The notes under the pieces: generated by a model
What the model was told of the DNA's origin: nothing
The model's input: the letters and a program-made list of their open reading frames with translations, nothing else
Databases searched by the model: none
Shown here: piece by piece, positions 1 to 7,956 of the stretch
How the letters are laid out: every line of letters starts with the position of its first letter
Numbering within the stretch: the stretch's first letter is position 1
Source of the DNA: an uncultured Lentisphaeria bacterium
Lineage (GTDB): Bacteria > Verrucomicrobiota > Lentisphaeria > Victivallales > Victivallaceae
Direction: 5' to 3'
Assembly: GCA_903821255.1 (NCBI GenBank)
Contig: CAIJKT010000855.1
Location: 1-12,793, forward strand
DNA: 12,793 nucleotides
Program-made: the position numbers and the translations under genes

Positions 1-69
1 CGAACATCCAACCAATAGTGTCAATGAAATAACAGCCGCCAATAAAATCCGTACTTTTAAAATATTCAT
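1..69 (-). CDS. Lipoprotein N-terminus, cut by the window edge
   Basis: The first 23 codons of a gene that continues past the left edge. The peptide starts MNILKVRILLAAVISL and has lipobox L19-V20-G21-C22, a clear type II signal peptide. Shine-Dalgarno GGAGGG (81-76) lies 6 bases before ATG 69. The ATG overlaps the previous stop by one base (TAATG), implying translational coupling. The body and function cannot be seen. By position it may be a second immunity-type lipoprotein or a paralogue of the one at 381-1127; only the signal peptide can be compared. Confidence 0.75.
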   Translation of the reverse strand, partial: MNILKVRILLAAVISLTLLVGCS

Positions 70-353
70 TATTTACCCTCCATCCAAAAGATGTTCCGTT
101 CTACTGGTTTCTTGTTAACATCAGAAATATATATATTTTGATAGTTGCCGTTTTCATCTAACCGCGAATCATGTGTGTATGGATTCCTGGCAAGCGGACT
201 GTCCAGGTAATTATCAACGAAATCAGGCAATGGCCCGAACATCGGGTTCGGTTCTTTACCGGATTGCCCTGCCGCCGCATTACCCTGTTGCCACATCCAT
301 TTCAATGGAACGTATTGCGCATCTGGACAACCCGGATAATGTTTGAGGATCAA
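69..353 (-). CDS. Small ORF without a clear start, possible remnant
   Basis: A 94-residue reading frame, unrecognised, rich in Pro, Asn, Trp and Tyr (KHYPGCPDAQ, FGPLPDFVDNYLDSPLARNPY, NIFWMEGK), so it reads like real protein. It has no signal peptide. The only far-upstream start is TTG 353 without a good Shine-Dalgarno; the first ATG is at 296 and also lacks one. It lies in the same frame as the preceding lipoprotein, separated by just two stops (TGA 383-381 and TAA 362-360). It could be a read-through remnant of a formerly longer lipoprotein, a decayed gene, or an orphan toxin-tip fragment. Its TAA shares one base with the ATG of the next lipoprotein, which suggests that translation through it matters. 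Real coding status is uncertain. Confidence 0.4.
   Translation of the reverse strand: MILKHYPGCPDAQYVPLKWMWQQGNAAAGQSGKEPNPMFGPLPDFVDNYLDSPLARNPYTHDSRLDENGNYQNIYISDVNKKPVERNIFWMEGK
76..81 (-). promoter_or_regulatory. Shine-Dalgarno of the edge lipoprotein
   Basis: GGAGGG on the minus strand inside the last codons of the 94-residue ORF, 6 bases before ATG 69. It supports this ATG as a true start. Confidence 0.75.
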
Positions 354-380
354 ACTATCTTAGTCGAGAAACATTACTTT

Positions 381-1127
381 TCAAAAACCGACCTTATTTT
401 TGTCTTGATTCTCCGGTGGAATAGCATAAGATTCCCCTAAGGAGTATGAAAATTTGCGACATCCGTTTTCTGCCGCTGAGGCTTGGAACCATTCAAATTT
501 TCCGATATGAGAAAATTCATCTTCTGGCCCATAGCATTTAACATAGACATATTTCCCATCACGTAATGGCCCTAGTTTTATAGTTTTAAGCATCAAACTT
601 GGCATCTTTGAGCCCGCGTTGCGTGAGTCATCATCTATCCAAAAGCTATATTCAGTATCCGAAGAATAAAACTTGATTTTGTTTATAATTTTCGCTTCTA
701 ATTCGTTTTTAGGCGAATAGTCTTGGAGCATTGTCACTAATTGTAAGCGGTCACGTATAATTTGCATCGTTTCTTTGATTCCGAACTCATTGTTGCGAAG
801 TTTCAATTCTTCCAGAAAATCCAAAGTTTTTGATCCAAGTGATAATCCGGACTCGTATAATAAGGTATTGAATTTATCATTGCGGCCTTTGCCTTCTGCA
901 AGAATCTCCTTCAATTTTTTTAGAACTTTTTCTTCGATATAATCTGTTTTCTTATCTTCTATTGCTGCTTTATTGAGTATAATAATGTCTGGCCCTAAAG
1001 CATCACACTTTATTATGATATCTTCTGAAGAATCTTTTGAAGAGTCCGCAGAACAAATATTACAACCTGATATTAATATGCCGACAAAACAAATTACGAT
1101 GAAGAATGGTATCCGCCTGATTTTCAT
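381..1127 (-). CDS. Lipoprotein, candidate immunity protein for the RHS tip
   Basis: A 248-residue lipoprotein not recognised by sequence. The N-terminus has K2, R4, R5, a hydrophobic stretch and lipobox I19-S20-G21-C22, so the mature protein is lipid-anchored facing the periplasm or the surface. Residues 27-36 are a short Ser/Asp linker. Residues about 53-155 look helical and charged; 155-235 look strand-rich with aromatic residues (SFWIDDD, KYVYVKCYG, KFEWFQ). Cysteines at 41, 198 and 223 could form disulfides. It starts 25 bases after the RHS stop, the usual place for the immunity gene of a polymorphic toxin. A lipoprotein immunity factor would imply a toxin acting at the cell envelope (inference). 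ATG 1127 is chosen because AAGGAG lies 7 bases upstream and the lipoprotein signal begins there; an in-frame ATG at 1184 overlaps the RHS gene, lacks a good Shine-Dalgarno and adds 19 residues that blur the signal. AT-rich, like the tip. Confidence 0.85.
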   Translation of the reverse strand: MKIRRIPFFIVICFVGILISGCNICSADSSKDSSEDIIIKCDALGPDIIILNKAAIEDKKTDYIEEKVLKKLKEILAEGKGRNDKFNTLLYESGLSLGSKTLDFLEELKLRNNEFGIKETMQIIRDRLQLVTMLQDYSPKNELEAKIINKIKFYSSDTEYSFWIDDDSRNAGSKMPSLMLKTIKLGPLRDGKYVYVKCYGPEDEFSHIGKFEWFQASAAENGCRKFSYSLGESYAIPPENQDKNKVGF

Positions 1128-1134
1128 TGATAAA

Positions 1135-1140
1135 CTCCTT
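1135..1140 (-). promoter_or_regulatory. Shine-Dalgarno of the lipoprotein gene
   Basis: AAGGAG on the minus strand, 7 bases before ATG 1127. It decides the start against ATG 1184. It is the strongest such site among the complete genes, consistent with a product needed in good supply. Confidence 0.8.
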
Positions 1141-1152
1141 GTGATGATCATA

Positions 1153-1809
1153 TTACTTATTATTTTGCAACATTTGTTTAGCATCTTTTAGTATAAAACC
1201 AAGCGAAGTTGCTTGGCTTAGCGATGCGTTTAAGTTATGACCGGCGCCGATAGTCAATCCTCCGTTAGTTGCGGGAATCAAATGCCCCGCATAACATCCG
1301 TAGAAATTCACCCTGTCAGAGTACAGGGTTTTAATTCCGGGCAAGCCTGCCGCAAGAACCTCTTTTGCTGTTAAAGGTAAAGGGTCTCTTAATTGCATTT
1401 TCACAATAATGTCTTTGTCAGTTACCTTTGGCACGTTTGGCTTAAGATTAGTGGCATTCGTAATAAATTTATTATCATGTTCTATCTTAGCAACCCCTTT
1501 GCTTTTTGCTTTACTCTTTGCCCGCTCATTTGCGTATCCAACGGCATCATCCAGGCTTGCAAATATTTTTCCTTTATAGCGTTCTGCGGTTATATCTTCG
1601 CCATCATAATATAATTTGCCGTGAGCCATGAGAAAGCCGTATCCATTTTCAGCAGACTGTACGACATTGGCTGCGCTTACATCTTTTAGCGTTTTAAAAC
1701 AAATATCCTCTTTTCCGCCATTGCTTTTATAATCTGTCTCTATCTGTTTCCAACTGTTCTCATAATCCCCTACGGCAGGCCCAAGCAAAAGCGTAAAAAG
1801 CACTTGTTT
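1153..1809 (-). other. RHS variable tip domain, candidate toxin (caspase-like?)
   Basis: Residues 2045-2262 of the RHS protein, after the core ends at GLGL. It opens with a hydrophobic patch (VLFTLLLGPAVG). His2107 follows a hydrophobic strand (GYGFLMAHG) and Cys2216 follows another (RVNFYGCYAG), the arrangement of the His-Cys dyad in caspase-fold peptidases. The 109-residue spacing is longer than in caspases (about 50) and would need an insert; the Lys/Ala-rich stretch KSKAKSKG and the strand DIIVKMQL lie between them. The last 35 residues start with LTIGAGHNL, resembling the TIGxGH segment of phage T4-type lysozymes, but the position of the catalytic Glu holds Tyr and the rest of a lysozyme is absent. 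DNA here is AT-rich compared with the core. Assignment to either family is inference; the boundary with the core is well supported. Confidence 0.5.
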
Positions 1810-4800
1810 CAAACCAAGGCCGTCAACAGAGCATACCGGATTGTTATTCACCATGCAATATAAATTTACCCCGCCATCTTCTCCCATCGGGTCCTGGGTC
1901 AGCCAGCGCATGAGGTCAAGATCATAATCGCGGTACTTATTGTGCAGTGTTCCGGTTTCCTTGTCGTAGTATTGTGTGGAGAACTGGAACGGGAAATCGG
2001 CGGCTTTCGCGCCGGAAGTGGCTGGTTTGCCAGACGGACTGTAATCATATTCCGCGACTAACGCACCGGAGCTGTCCACATAAGCGCGGACATTGCCGTT
2101 GCCATCGTATGCCGGATAGTAGGAACTTGTTCCATCAGTTACGCTTAACAACCCGCCGATGCCGCCGGTTTCCTGCAATGTGCCAGAAATGTCTTCACCC
2201 CACAAATAACCATGCCGAAATACGTTATTGGCATCGTACTTCGCAATTAGATTATTGCCGTCATAGACGAACTTAATTTCTTTCGTCAGCGTCCAGGCTA
2301 CGCCGGATTTGGCATAGATTTTTTTACTGACTCTGCGACCATCGTAATCGTAGGCATATTCCAGCTTGGCAGTGCTTGCCGCATTGACTGCCGTTATCGG
2401 CCTGTTTTCAGCATTGTAAGTATATGTCCATACTCCATTTGACAGCGTGTTTCCATCGTCGTCATAGGTGAAAAGCTGCGGAGTTTTGGGTACTGTATAA
2501 GTTCCGTTAATAGTCTTGACCACATCTTTATCCTGAGCAGTGTCGAATTTAACGGCAGTGATTTCCAGGGCTTCTGTAACATTTGCCGTGCTGTTATTCA
2601 CCGGAATAGTTGTACTGAAATACTCGCCGTCGCGGGTCGGCTTGACTACCGCCGCCGCGTTTGCTCCGTGATTCTTCAGCCAGACACTGACAGTGGAAGT
2701 GGCGCTGGCCTGACCGGTTACCGGAATAAATCCCGGAATTGTCCGCTGCGTGTACTGGTTGACCAGATTTGAAGTATAATCAAACTGCATTGCAGCCATG
2801 CCGCGCTGTTCACTCGTCAGGTTGCCGATGTCGTCATAAGCATAAGTGAACGCCTGTCCGGGAATTGCTTTATTGGTACTGTCATACTTAGCGCCGCTGA
2901 CAATCTGCCCCTTGGCATCGTAAGTATAAGTCCAGTAAGATCCGTCAGCCATATCCAGACGGGAACGCCGGTCTTTGTCATCGTAAGTGTAGGAATAAGT
3001 CTTCGTTACAGACCCGGCTGTAGAGGAAATTGAAGTCAACCTGTTCTGCGCATCGTAACTGCGGGTGGCAGTAAGTTTCGTTACGCCGCCAGCGGTGACA
3101 GTGGTAGTGTTCAGCAGATTAGTTCCGGCAATACGGCTGTAGGCGGCTGTATTCGTACCGTCCGAGACTGTCGCCAGTCTTGACATGGCATCATAGGTGT
3201 AGTTGTTGCCAAATACCGGGAGACTGTTCTGTTTTAGCTGCAATCCGGTTCTCCTGCCTAAACTGTCATAGGTGTACTCCACTGCACCGGTTACTATATA
3301 CGGGATGGATTCACTTGCAAGCGTACCGTCGGCATTGTAGCTCAGCGTCCGGCTGCCGGAAGCGTCGGTCACGGCAGTAATGCGGTCCATGCGGTCGAGA
3401 CTGTAGCTGATCGCCGGGGTGGTGCCGTCGGAATAACTTACCCCGGTCAGGGAGCCGCCGTTGTCATAGGCATAAGTCGTGGTAATGCCTCTGGCCCAGA
3501 CGCGGGTAAGCGGTCTGCCGTCGGCATCATTGGTGTAAGTCACCTGTTTATTATCAGGATAAACCTTCGAGACCATGAACCCACGGGCTGAATCATAATT
3601 CCAGGTGGTGACTTCCGGCGTTCCGGGATAGGTCTTATAAGTGGTCAGGGTTTTCATCCGGCCCTGCGTGTCGTAGGTGAACGCCTGCGGGTAAGTATCC
3701 GCGCCGGTGACAGTCAGGTATTCCCCCGTGTCGGCATAAGTGTAATTGACTGTACGGCTGCCGGGATAGGTGACTGAAGTGCGCCGTCCCATATTGTCGT
3801 AAGCATAACTGGTGACGCGGTTGCCGGGGGCCTCGGTAATGCTGACAGTCTGCCCGGCATCGTTGTAAGCATAGGTGACAGTCTTCTGTACGCCGTTTTC
3901 TGCGCGGGTGACGGTTAACGGGCGGTTGAACGCATCGTAGATATAGGTTGTCGTTCCCAGAACACTGTGCGTGGAACTGCTCATCAAGCCGTTCAGGTAA
4001 ACACTGCTGACAGTCGAGCCGTCCGGGTTGGTCACGGTAATTGTGCGCTGTCCATTACCGTTTAATGCGGTTTGCGAGACAGTTGCCTGCCCGAATGAAG
4101 TCTGCCAGGAGTTCAGGCCGTCCGCAGAAACTTCACTGACTGAAGCGTCTGTCGGAGTGCCGGAACTGTCCTGATAAACGCTGGTGACGTTCCTGCGGAC
4201 AGTCACTCCATTCTTATTCGCGACGGCTTTGCTGTAGCCGGTGACGCGGTCAGGGCCGGAATAATCAATCGTATCGTTGCGGTTCATGTCAATGGCTGAT
4301 GCCGAAACGTCGCCGTCATTGTTATAAGCAGTAAGGGCAACCACGCCGGATGGAGAGACCTGTTTGATCTGGCGGTTGACACTGTCGAAGAATGCCTGAC
4401 TGGAAGTGTTATCGGCATAAACCGTTTTATAAGTATTGCCGGCCATATTGACGAAACTCTTTTCCCACAGGTCAAGAGCATTGTTGTCGCCGACTTTGAT
4501 AACCCTGGTATAAAGTTCTCCATTGGCGACACCGTACTCATATTTTACCGGATGGACGGCAGTGCCGGAAACTTCCGCCAGAGTGCCGTCGAGATTGTAT
4601 TTCTCAATGCTGGTCAAGCCGCCCGGGTAAGTGGTGGTATTATAGCGGACACCGTCAGCCCAGGATTCGGCATAGGTCGTCGTCTGATTACCCGGCGCTG
4701 TAGTGGAAACTAATCGCCCTGCGGCGTTGTAGGTATTGGTCGTGGTAAGTTCGGAATTGTCCGTACCCTTGACTGTAGTGGAAGTAATATTGCCCTGTGC

Positions 4801-7800
4801 GTCATAACTGTAGAAAGTCGTTATGCCTGCTGAAGCTTCATGGTCTAGCTGTTTCAACGGATTATAAGCCATAGTGGTGACCGAACCATCCTGTGCGACC
4901 TGCTGGGTCGGACCGCAGCAACCGTATTCAGTCGTGGAGTAAGTACCGCCCTGATAATCAGTGCGGGTTACCCGGCCATAAGCGTCAAGCGTATAGCTGG
5001 CGCTGGACAAAGTCAGGCCGCTGGCAATGTCGGAGACGGTGGAACTGGTCGCATTACCTGCCGCATTGGTTACTGTTATCGTGCGGGTGCCGGATGTTAC
5101 CGTACTGCCGGAACCTGCCCCCTGGTCAACAGTGGTAGTCAAATTGCTGCCGCTTTTGGCATAGCCGGTGATAGACAGCGTATCGTCAGGATAAACTGTT
5201 TTCCATTTGCGTCCGGAGAATGTCCCTGAAGTATAAGAATAGGACACTGTCACCAGATTGTCGGAAGCATTCCAGGCTGCACCGGGAGTGCGGCAGACGA
5301 TGCTGCGGTATTCATTCGGCAGATAGACATTATAGCGTCGTCCGGTTTCGGAAGCGTTAACTTTGCTGACAATGCAGCGGGCGCGGGTGTCGCCGGGAGA
5401 GGTCGTGTCGCCGGAAGCAACCGGATCGTAGCTGTATTCAGTGACCCGGTTGGCTGATTCACTTGGCGCACCGGAACCCAGCGCGTTATTGCCGAACGGG
5501 GTGATTACCTTGGCGGTGCGTCTCTGCGAGTCATAGGTATAATAAGCCCATGAGCCATCCGGACTGATCTGGTATTTCTGCTTGCTGTAAGCGACTCCGT
5601 CAGTGCTTTGATTTTCATAATAACCGTAAGAGGTAGTGCGCTCATCGTTAGTACCCGGCGCGGAAACCTGCTCAATGGCGGACTGTCCCCATCCGAAGAC
5701 TTTATAACGGGTAGTCTGGACGGAAGTGCTGCTACCGGAGATAGTAGTCTTCGTCAGGATTACATCCGTGGAACCAGTTACCGGCGTAATTTCTGAAATT
5801 ATTGCAGTAGCGACACTGCCAATGGCCCCGTTGACGATGTTATATTTTTCAGTAACTGATTTTTGAGTATCTGTATATCTATAAATGCGTTCTGCGCTCT
5901 CAAGATCACCGTTATTTGTGGAAAGAGTTTCGGTATACCCTGTAGAGCCTAAGCTGCCGTTGCCATAGCTGGAAGCTATGGCCGGAACGCCTGTCCCCTG
6001 TCCGTAAGAAAGGACATCCATCGGGGTGCTGTCCGGAGCCTCGTATCTGACGCTAGTCACATAGTCGTCCTCATCATACTCCAGATAGGCGGTACCAAGC
6101 GGAGACGCAACGGAATGAACATAATGGTATCCGTAATCTACTGGCTCAGTATCATCATTGATGATGATATTTACGTCAAGGTTGCCGTTGGTGTCCATGC
6201 CGTAAAGAGAGGTAACCAAATCTTCCATCGGCCACAAAGGGCATTTTAAAATTCCTCCGTCAACTTTCTTCTGAACTTCCACAAGCCGCCTGTACGCATA
6301 GTCTACTGATTCAAAAATATGAGAAACGCCATTAGAAAATTCAATCTTGTATCCGCCAGAATCTAAAGGCAGCATTTTATAATTGCAGCCATTAATTGGC
6401 GTCGCATAAGTTGGCTGCCCATTTTCCCAATGCCATGCTAAAGTAGAAACTCCGCCCTGCGGACGAGGAACGTAATTAAATTTCCACTGATTACCATCTG
6501 GTTCAGTCATTATCCCGTGCTCTTGATACCAGTTGTAAGAAAAATCAAAAATATAGGTATTTAAACTGTAGTGTTGAAATTTTATGCCACAAAGATCAAA
6601 CTGCGATATATATGAAAACAGTCTCAAACCGTTCGTTTGTTCGCCGGAAACTCCCAGAGGGAATTGTACTTTACTACAGCCGGACAATTCATTAAATTCC
6701 TGCTTGAGTGTTTTTTTGCATGTTGTACAGGAACAATCGGTAGCGACTAAACCATCGGAGTCACTGTCGCCGATTACGTCATCAAGTTTCGGGAGAACAA
6801 CCGAGGGATAATCAAATTCTATGATAGAGAATCCACCAATTTCTACATAATTATGACCATCTTGTAGAGACCAGAAATCTGTATCATAATTGAACAACAT
6901 GGTCATGCCGTCTGTCAGAACAGCCAGCCAGGAATAAGAAGGTGTCTGGTAATTGTCTACGGAATAGTTTTTAGACCATAAATAGCAGTGAACATTTTTT
7001 GCGCTAGGAACACTAAGCACTTCTAATGTACAATTATAAGCCGCACATGATTTAATGGTACGCCACTGATTAGATTCATATGAATGTGACTCTAAATAAG
7101 GAGGTATTGTAGAAAGACATGAAAATTGATGATTGGGATCTTCGAGATTTGTTATACTTGAAGCCGCCGCCGCATCTGCCTCTAACTTTGAAGCATGGTA
7201 TTCAGTATCTGTAGTCGCCCAACAGATGCGCTGACCTTCTGTTTTTACCGTTCTAACATCATAGTAGTAAGAGTCGGGACTGAATGGGACATTAACAAAA
7301 AGCTCTTCTCGTTTGTATTTCATTAAATTCAAGACATCTGCCATTTCTTGAAAATGAATTGGCAGAATAGGAGAAGTTAGATCATACCCAATCGCGAATT
7401 TAAAGTAAATCGGCTGATGATCTTTCGTATATTCCGCCGGGACTTTAGTAAAATAGTATTTACCTGTCTCTCTTAATTGAAATTTGTCAATAGCACCATA
7501 ATGAACATTACTGCACCACCCAACGGTCCAATCAAATGGCACAAAGGATGTATTACGGAATGGAAGCCACGGATCATTGTCGAGAATAACACCCGGCTGA
7601 ATTGACGGCAGATTCATACAATGCCCGGCAGCAAGATTATAAATTACCTGTCTAAGAGAACATAATTCAGATTGAAAAACCGGATCACCTTCTGATTTAT
7701 AATGAAGAGTTCCAAAGAAATTCAAGAACCCATCGCCACCTCTATCTTTAATTCCTTTTACAATAGCGTTATAAGCTTTCCAATACTGCATTCCACAGTA

Positions 7801-7941
7801 TCCAGCATCATTGCTATAGTCATGCGAATAATATTGATACTGATCAGCAAGCGACTTAACTGATGCAAAGCCTAAACAGCCAGCGATCAAAATCAGCATC
7901 AGCAAGGCCTTGCTGACGGAACTGCGAAAAAATCTTATCAT
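1153..7941 (-). CDS. Giant secreted RHS/YD-repeat protein with variable C-terminal tip
   Basis: A 2262-residue RHS protein. In this family the YD repeats build a hollow shell that encloses a C-terminal effector. The N-terminus (R3, R6, K11, then LLMLILIAGC) is an export signal; IAGC at 19-22 is also a plausible lipobox, otherwise cleavage is likely after SLA32. Residues about 33-610 are an N-terminal region with a Cys cluster (403, 405, 408) and a section resembling those before YD repeats in PVC RHS proteins. YD repeats run from about 615 to 1960, with at least 25 copies of the YxYDxxGR type. Cys1008-Cys1009-Gly-Pro lies in one repeat. An Ig-like insert (about 1722-1820, ending VPKTP) matches a domain common in PVC RHS proteins. 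The RHS core is 1965-2044 (YRDYDLDLMRWLTQDPMG ... SVDGLGL). The tip is 2045-2262. No T6SS PAAR/VgrG domain is seen. ATG 7941 is chosen for AGGAG 10 bases upstream over the in-frame TTG at 7959. Confidence 0.95.
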   Translation of the reverse strand: MIRFFRSSVSKALLMLILIAGCLGFASVKSLADQYQYYSHDYSNDAGYCGMQYWKAYNAIVKGIKDRGGDGFLNFFGTLHYKSEGDPVFQSELCSLRQVIYNLAAGHCMNLPSIQPGVILDNDPWLPFRNTSFVPFDWTVGWCSNVHYGAIDKFQLRETGKYYFTKVPAEYTKDHQPIYFKFAIGYDLTSPILPIHFQEMADVLNLMKYKREELFVNVPFSPDSYYYDVRTVKTEGQRICWATTDTEYHASKLEADAAAASSITNLEDPNHQFSCLSTIPPYLESHSYESNQWRTIKSCAAYNCTLEVLSVPSAKNVHCYLWSKNYSVDNYQTPSYSWLAVLTDGMTMLFNYDTDFWSLQDGHNYVEIGGFSIIEFDYPSVVLPKLDDVIGDSDSDGLVATDCSCTTCKKTLKQEFNELSGCSKVQFPLGVSGEQTNGLRLFSYISQFDLCGIKFQHYSLNTYIFDFSYNWYQEHGIMTEPDGNQWKFNYVPRPQGGVSTLAWHWENGQPTYATPINGCNYKMLPLDSGGYKIEFSNGVSHIFESVDYAYRRLVEVQKKVDGGILKCPLWPMEDLVTSLYGMDTNGNLDVNIIINDDTEPVDYGYHYVHSVASPLGTAYLEYDEDDYVTSVRYEAPDSTPMDVLSYGQGTGVPAIASSYGNGSLGSTGYTETLSTNNGDLESAERIYRYTDTQKSVTEKYNIVNGAIGSVATAIISEITPVTGSTDVILTKTTISGSSTSVQTTRYKVFGWGQSAIEQVSAPGTNDERTTSYGYYENQSTDGVAYSKQKYQISPDGSWAYYTYDSQRRTAKVITPFGNNALGSGAPSESANRVTEYSYDPVASGDTTSPGDTRARCIVSKVNASETGRRYNVYLPNEYRSIVCRTPGAAWNASDNLVTVSYSYTSGTFSGRKWKTVYPDDTLSITGYAKSGSNLTTTVDQGAGSGSTVTSGTRTITVTNAAGNATSSTVSDIASGLTLSSASYTLDAYGRVTRTDYQGGTYSTTEYGCCGPTQQVAQDGSVTTMAYNPLKQLDHEASAGITTFYSYDAQGNITSTTVKGTDNSELTTTNTYNAAGRLVSTTAPGNQTTTYAESWADGVRYNTTTYPGGLTSIEKYNLDGTLAEVSGTAVHPVKYEYGVANGELYTRVIKVGDNNALDLWEKSFVNMAGNTYKTVYADNTSSQAFFDSVNRQIKQVSPSGVVALTAYNNDGDVSASAIDMNRNDTIDYSGPDRVTGYSKAVANKNGVTVRRNVTSVYQDSSGTPTDASVSEVSADGLNSWQTSFGQATVSQTALNGNGQRTITVTNPDGSTVSSVYLNGLMSSSTHSVLGTTTYIYDAFNRPLTVTRAENGVQKTVTYAYNDAGQTVSITEAPGNRVTSYAYDNMGRRTSVTYPGSRTVNYTYADTGEYLTVTGADTYPQAFTYDTQGRMKTLTTYKTYPGTPEVTTWNYDSARGFMVSKVYPDNKQVTYTNDADGRPLTRVWARGITTTYAYDNGGSLTGVSYSDGTTPAISYSLDRMDRITAVTDASGSRTLSYNADGTLASESIPYIVTGAVEYTYDSLGRRTGLQLKQNSLPVFGNNYTYDAMSRLATVSDGTNTAAYSRIAGTNLLNTTTVTAGGVTKLTATRSYDAQNRLTSISSTAGSVTKTYSYTYDDKDRRSRLDMADGSYWTYTYDAKGQIVSGAKYDSTNKAIPGQAFTYAYDDIGNLTSEQRGMAAMQFDYTSNLVNQYTQRTIPGFIPVTGQASATSTVSVWLKNHGANAAAVVKPTRDGEYFSTTIPVNNSTANVTEALEITAVKFDTAQDKDVVKTINGTYTVPKTPQLFTYDDDGNTLSNGVWTYTYNAENRPITAVNAASTAKLEYAYDYDGRRVSKKIYAKSGVAWTLTKEIKFVYDGNNLIAKYDANNVFRHGYLWGEDISGTLQETGGIGGLLSVTDGTSSYYPAYDGNGNVRAYVDSSGALVAEYDYSPSGKPATSGAKAADFPFQFSTQYYDKETGTLHNKYRDYDLDLMRWLTQDPMGEDGGVNLYCMVNNNPVCSVDGLGLKQVLFTLLLGPAVGDYENSWKQIETDYKSNGGKEDICFKTLKDVSAANVVQSAENGYGFLMAHGKLYYDGEDITAERYKGKIFASLDDAVGYANERAKSKAKSKGVAKIEHDNKFITNATNLKPNVPKVTDKDIIVKMQLRDPLPLTAKEVLAAGLPGIKTLYSDRVNFYGCYAGHLIPATNGGLTIGAGHNLNASLSQATSLGFILKDAKQMLQNNK

Positions 7942-7951
7942 CTTTTCTTTA

Positions 7952-7956
7952 CTCCT
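7952..7956 (-). promoter_or_regulatory. Shine-Dalgarno of the RHS gene
   Basis: AGGAG on the minus strand, 10 bases before ATG 7941. Its first base is the last base of the TGA stop of the 604-residue gene, so ribosomes ending there are well placed to start the RHS protein. Confidence 0.75.

Noticed and set aside
171..440. Plus-strand open frame of 89 codons
   Set aside because: It overlaps the ends of two minus-strand frames, lacks a Shine-Dalgarno and any domain, and opposes the direction of all other genes.
354..480. Rho-independent terminator after the first lipoprotein gene
   Set aside because: No stable GC-rich stem followed by a T run was found around its stop, so read-through into the next frames is possible.
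1125..1184. Upstream ATG at 1184 for the lipoprotein
   Set aside because: It overlaps the RHS gene, lacks a good Shine-Dalgarno and places 19 extra residues before a textbook lipoprotein signal; ATG 1127 has AAGGAG at the right distance.
2050..6090. Short repeated DNA words in the RHS gene as a CRISPR or satellite array
   Set aside because: They are the codons of YD repeats, irregular in spacing and in a continuous reading frame.
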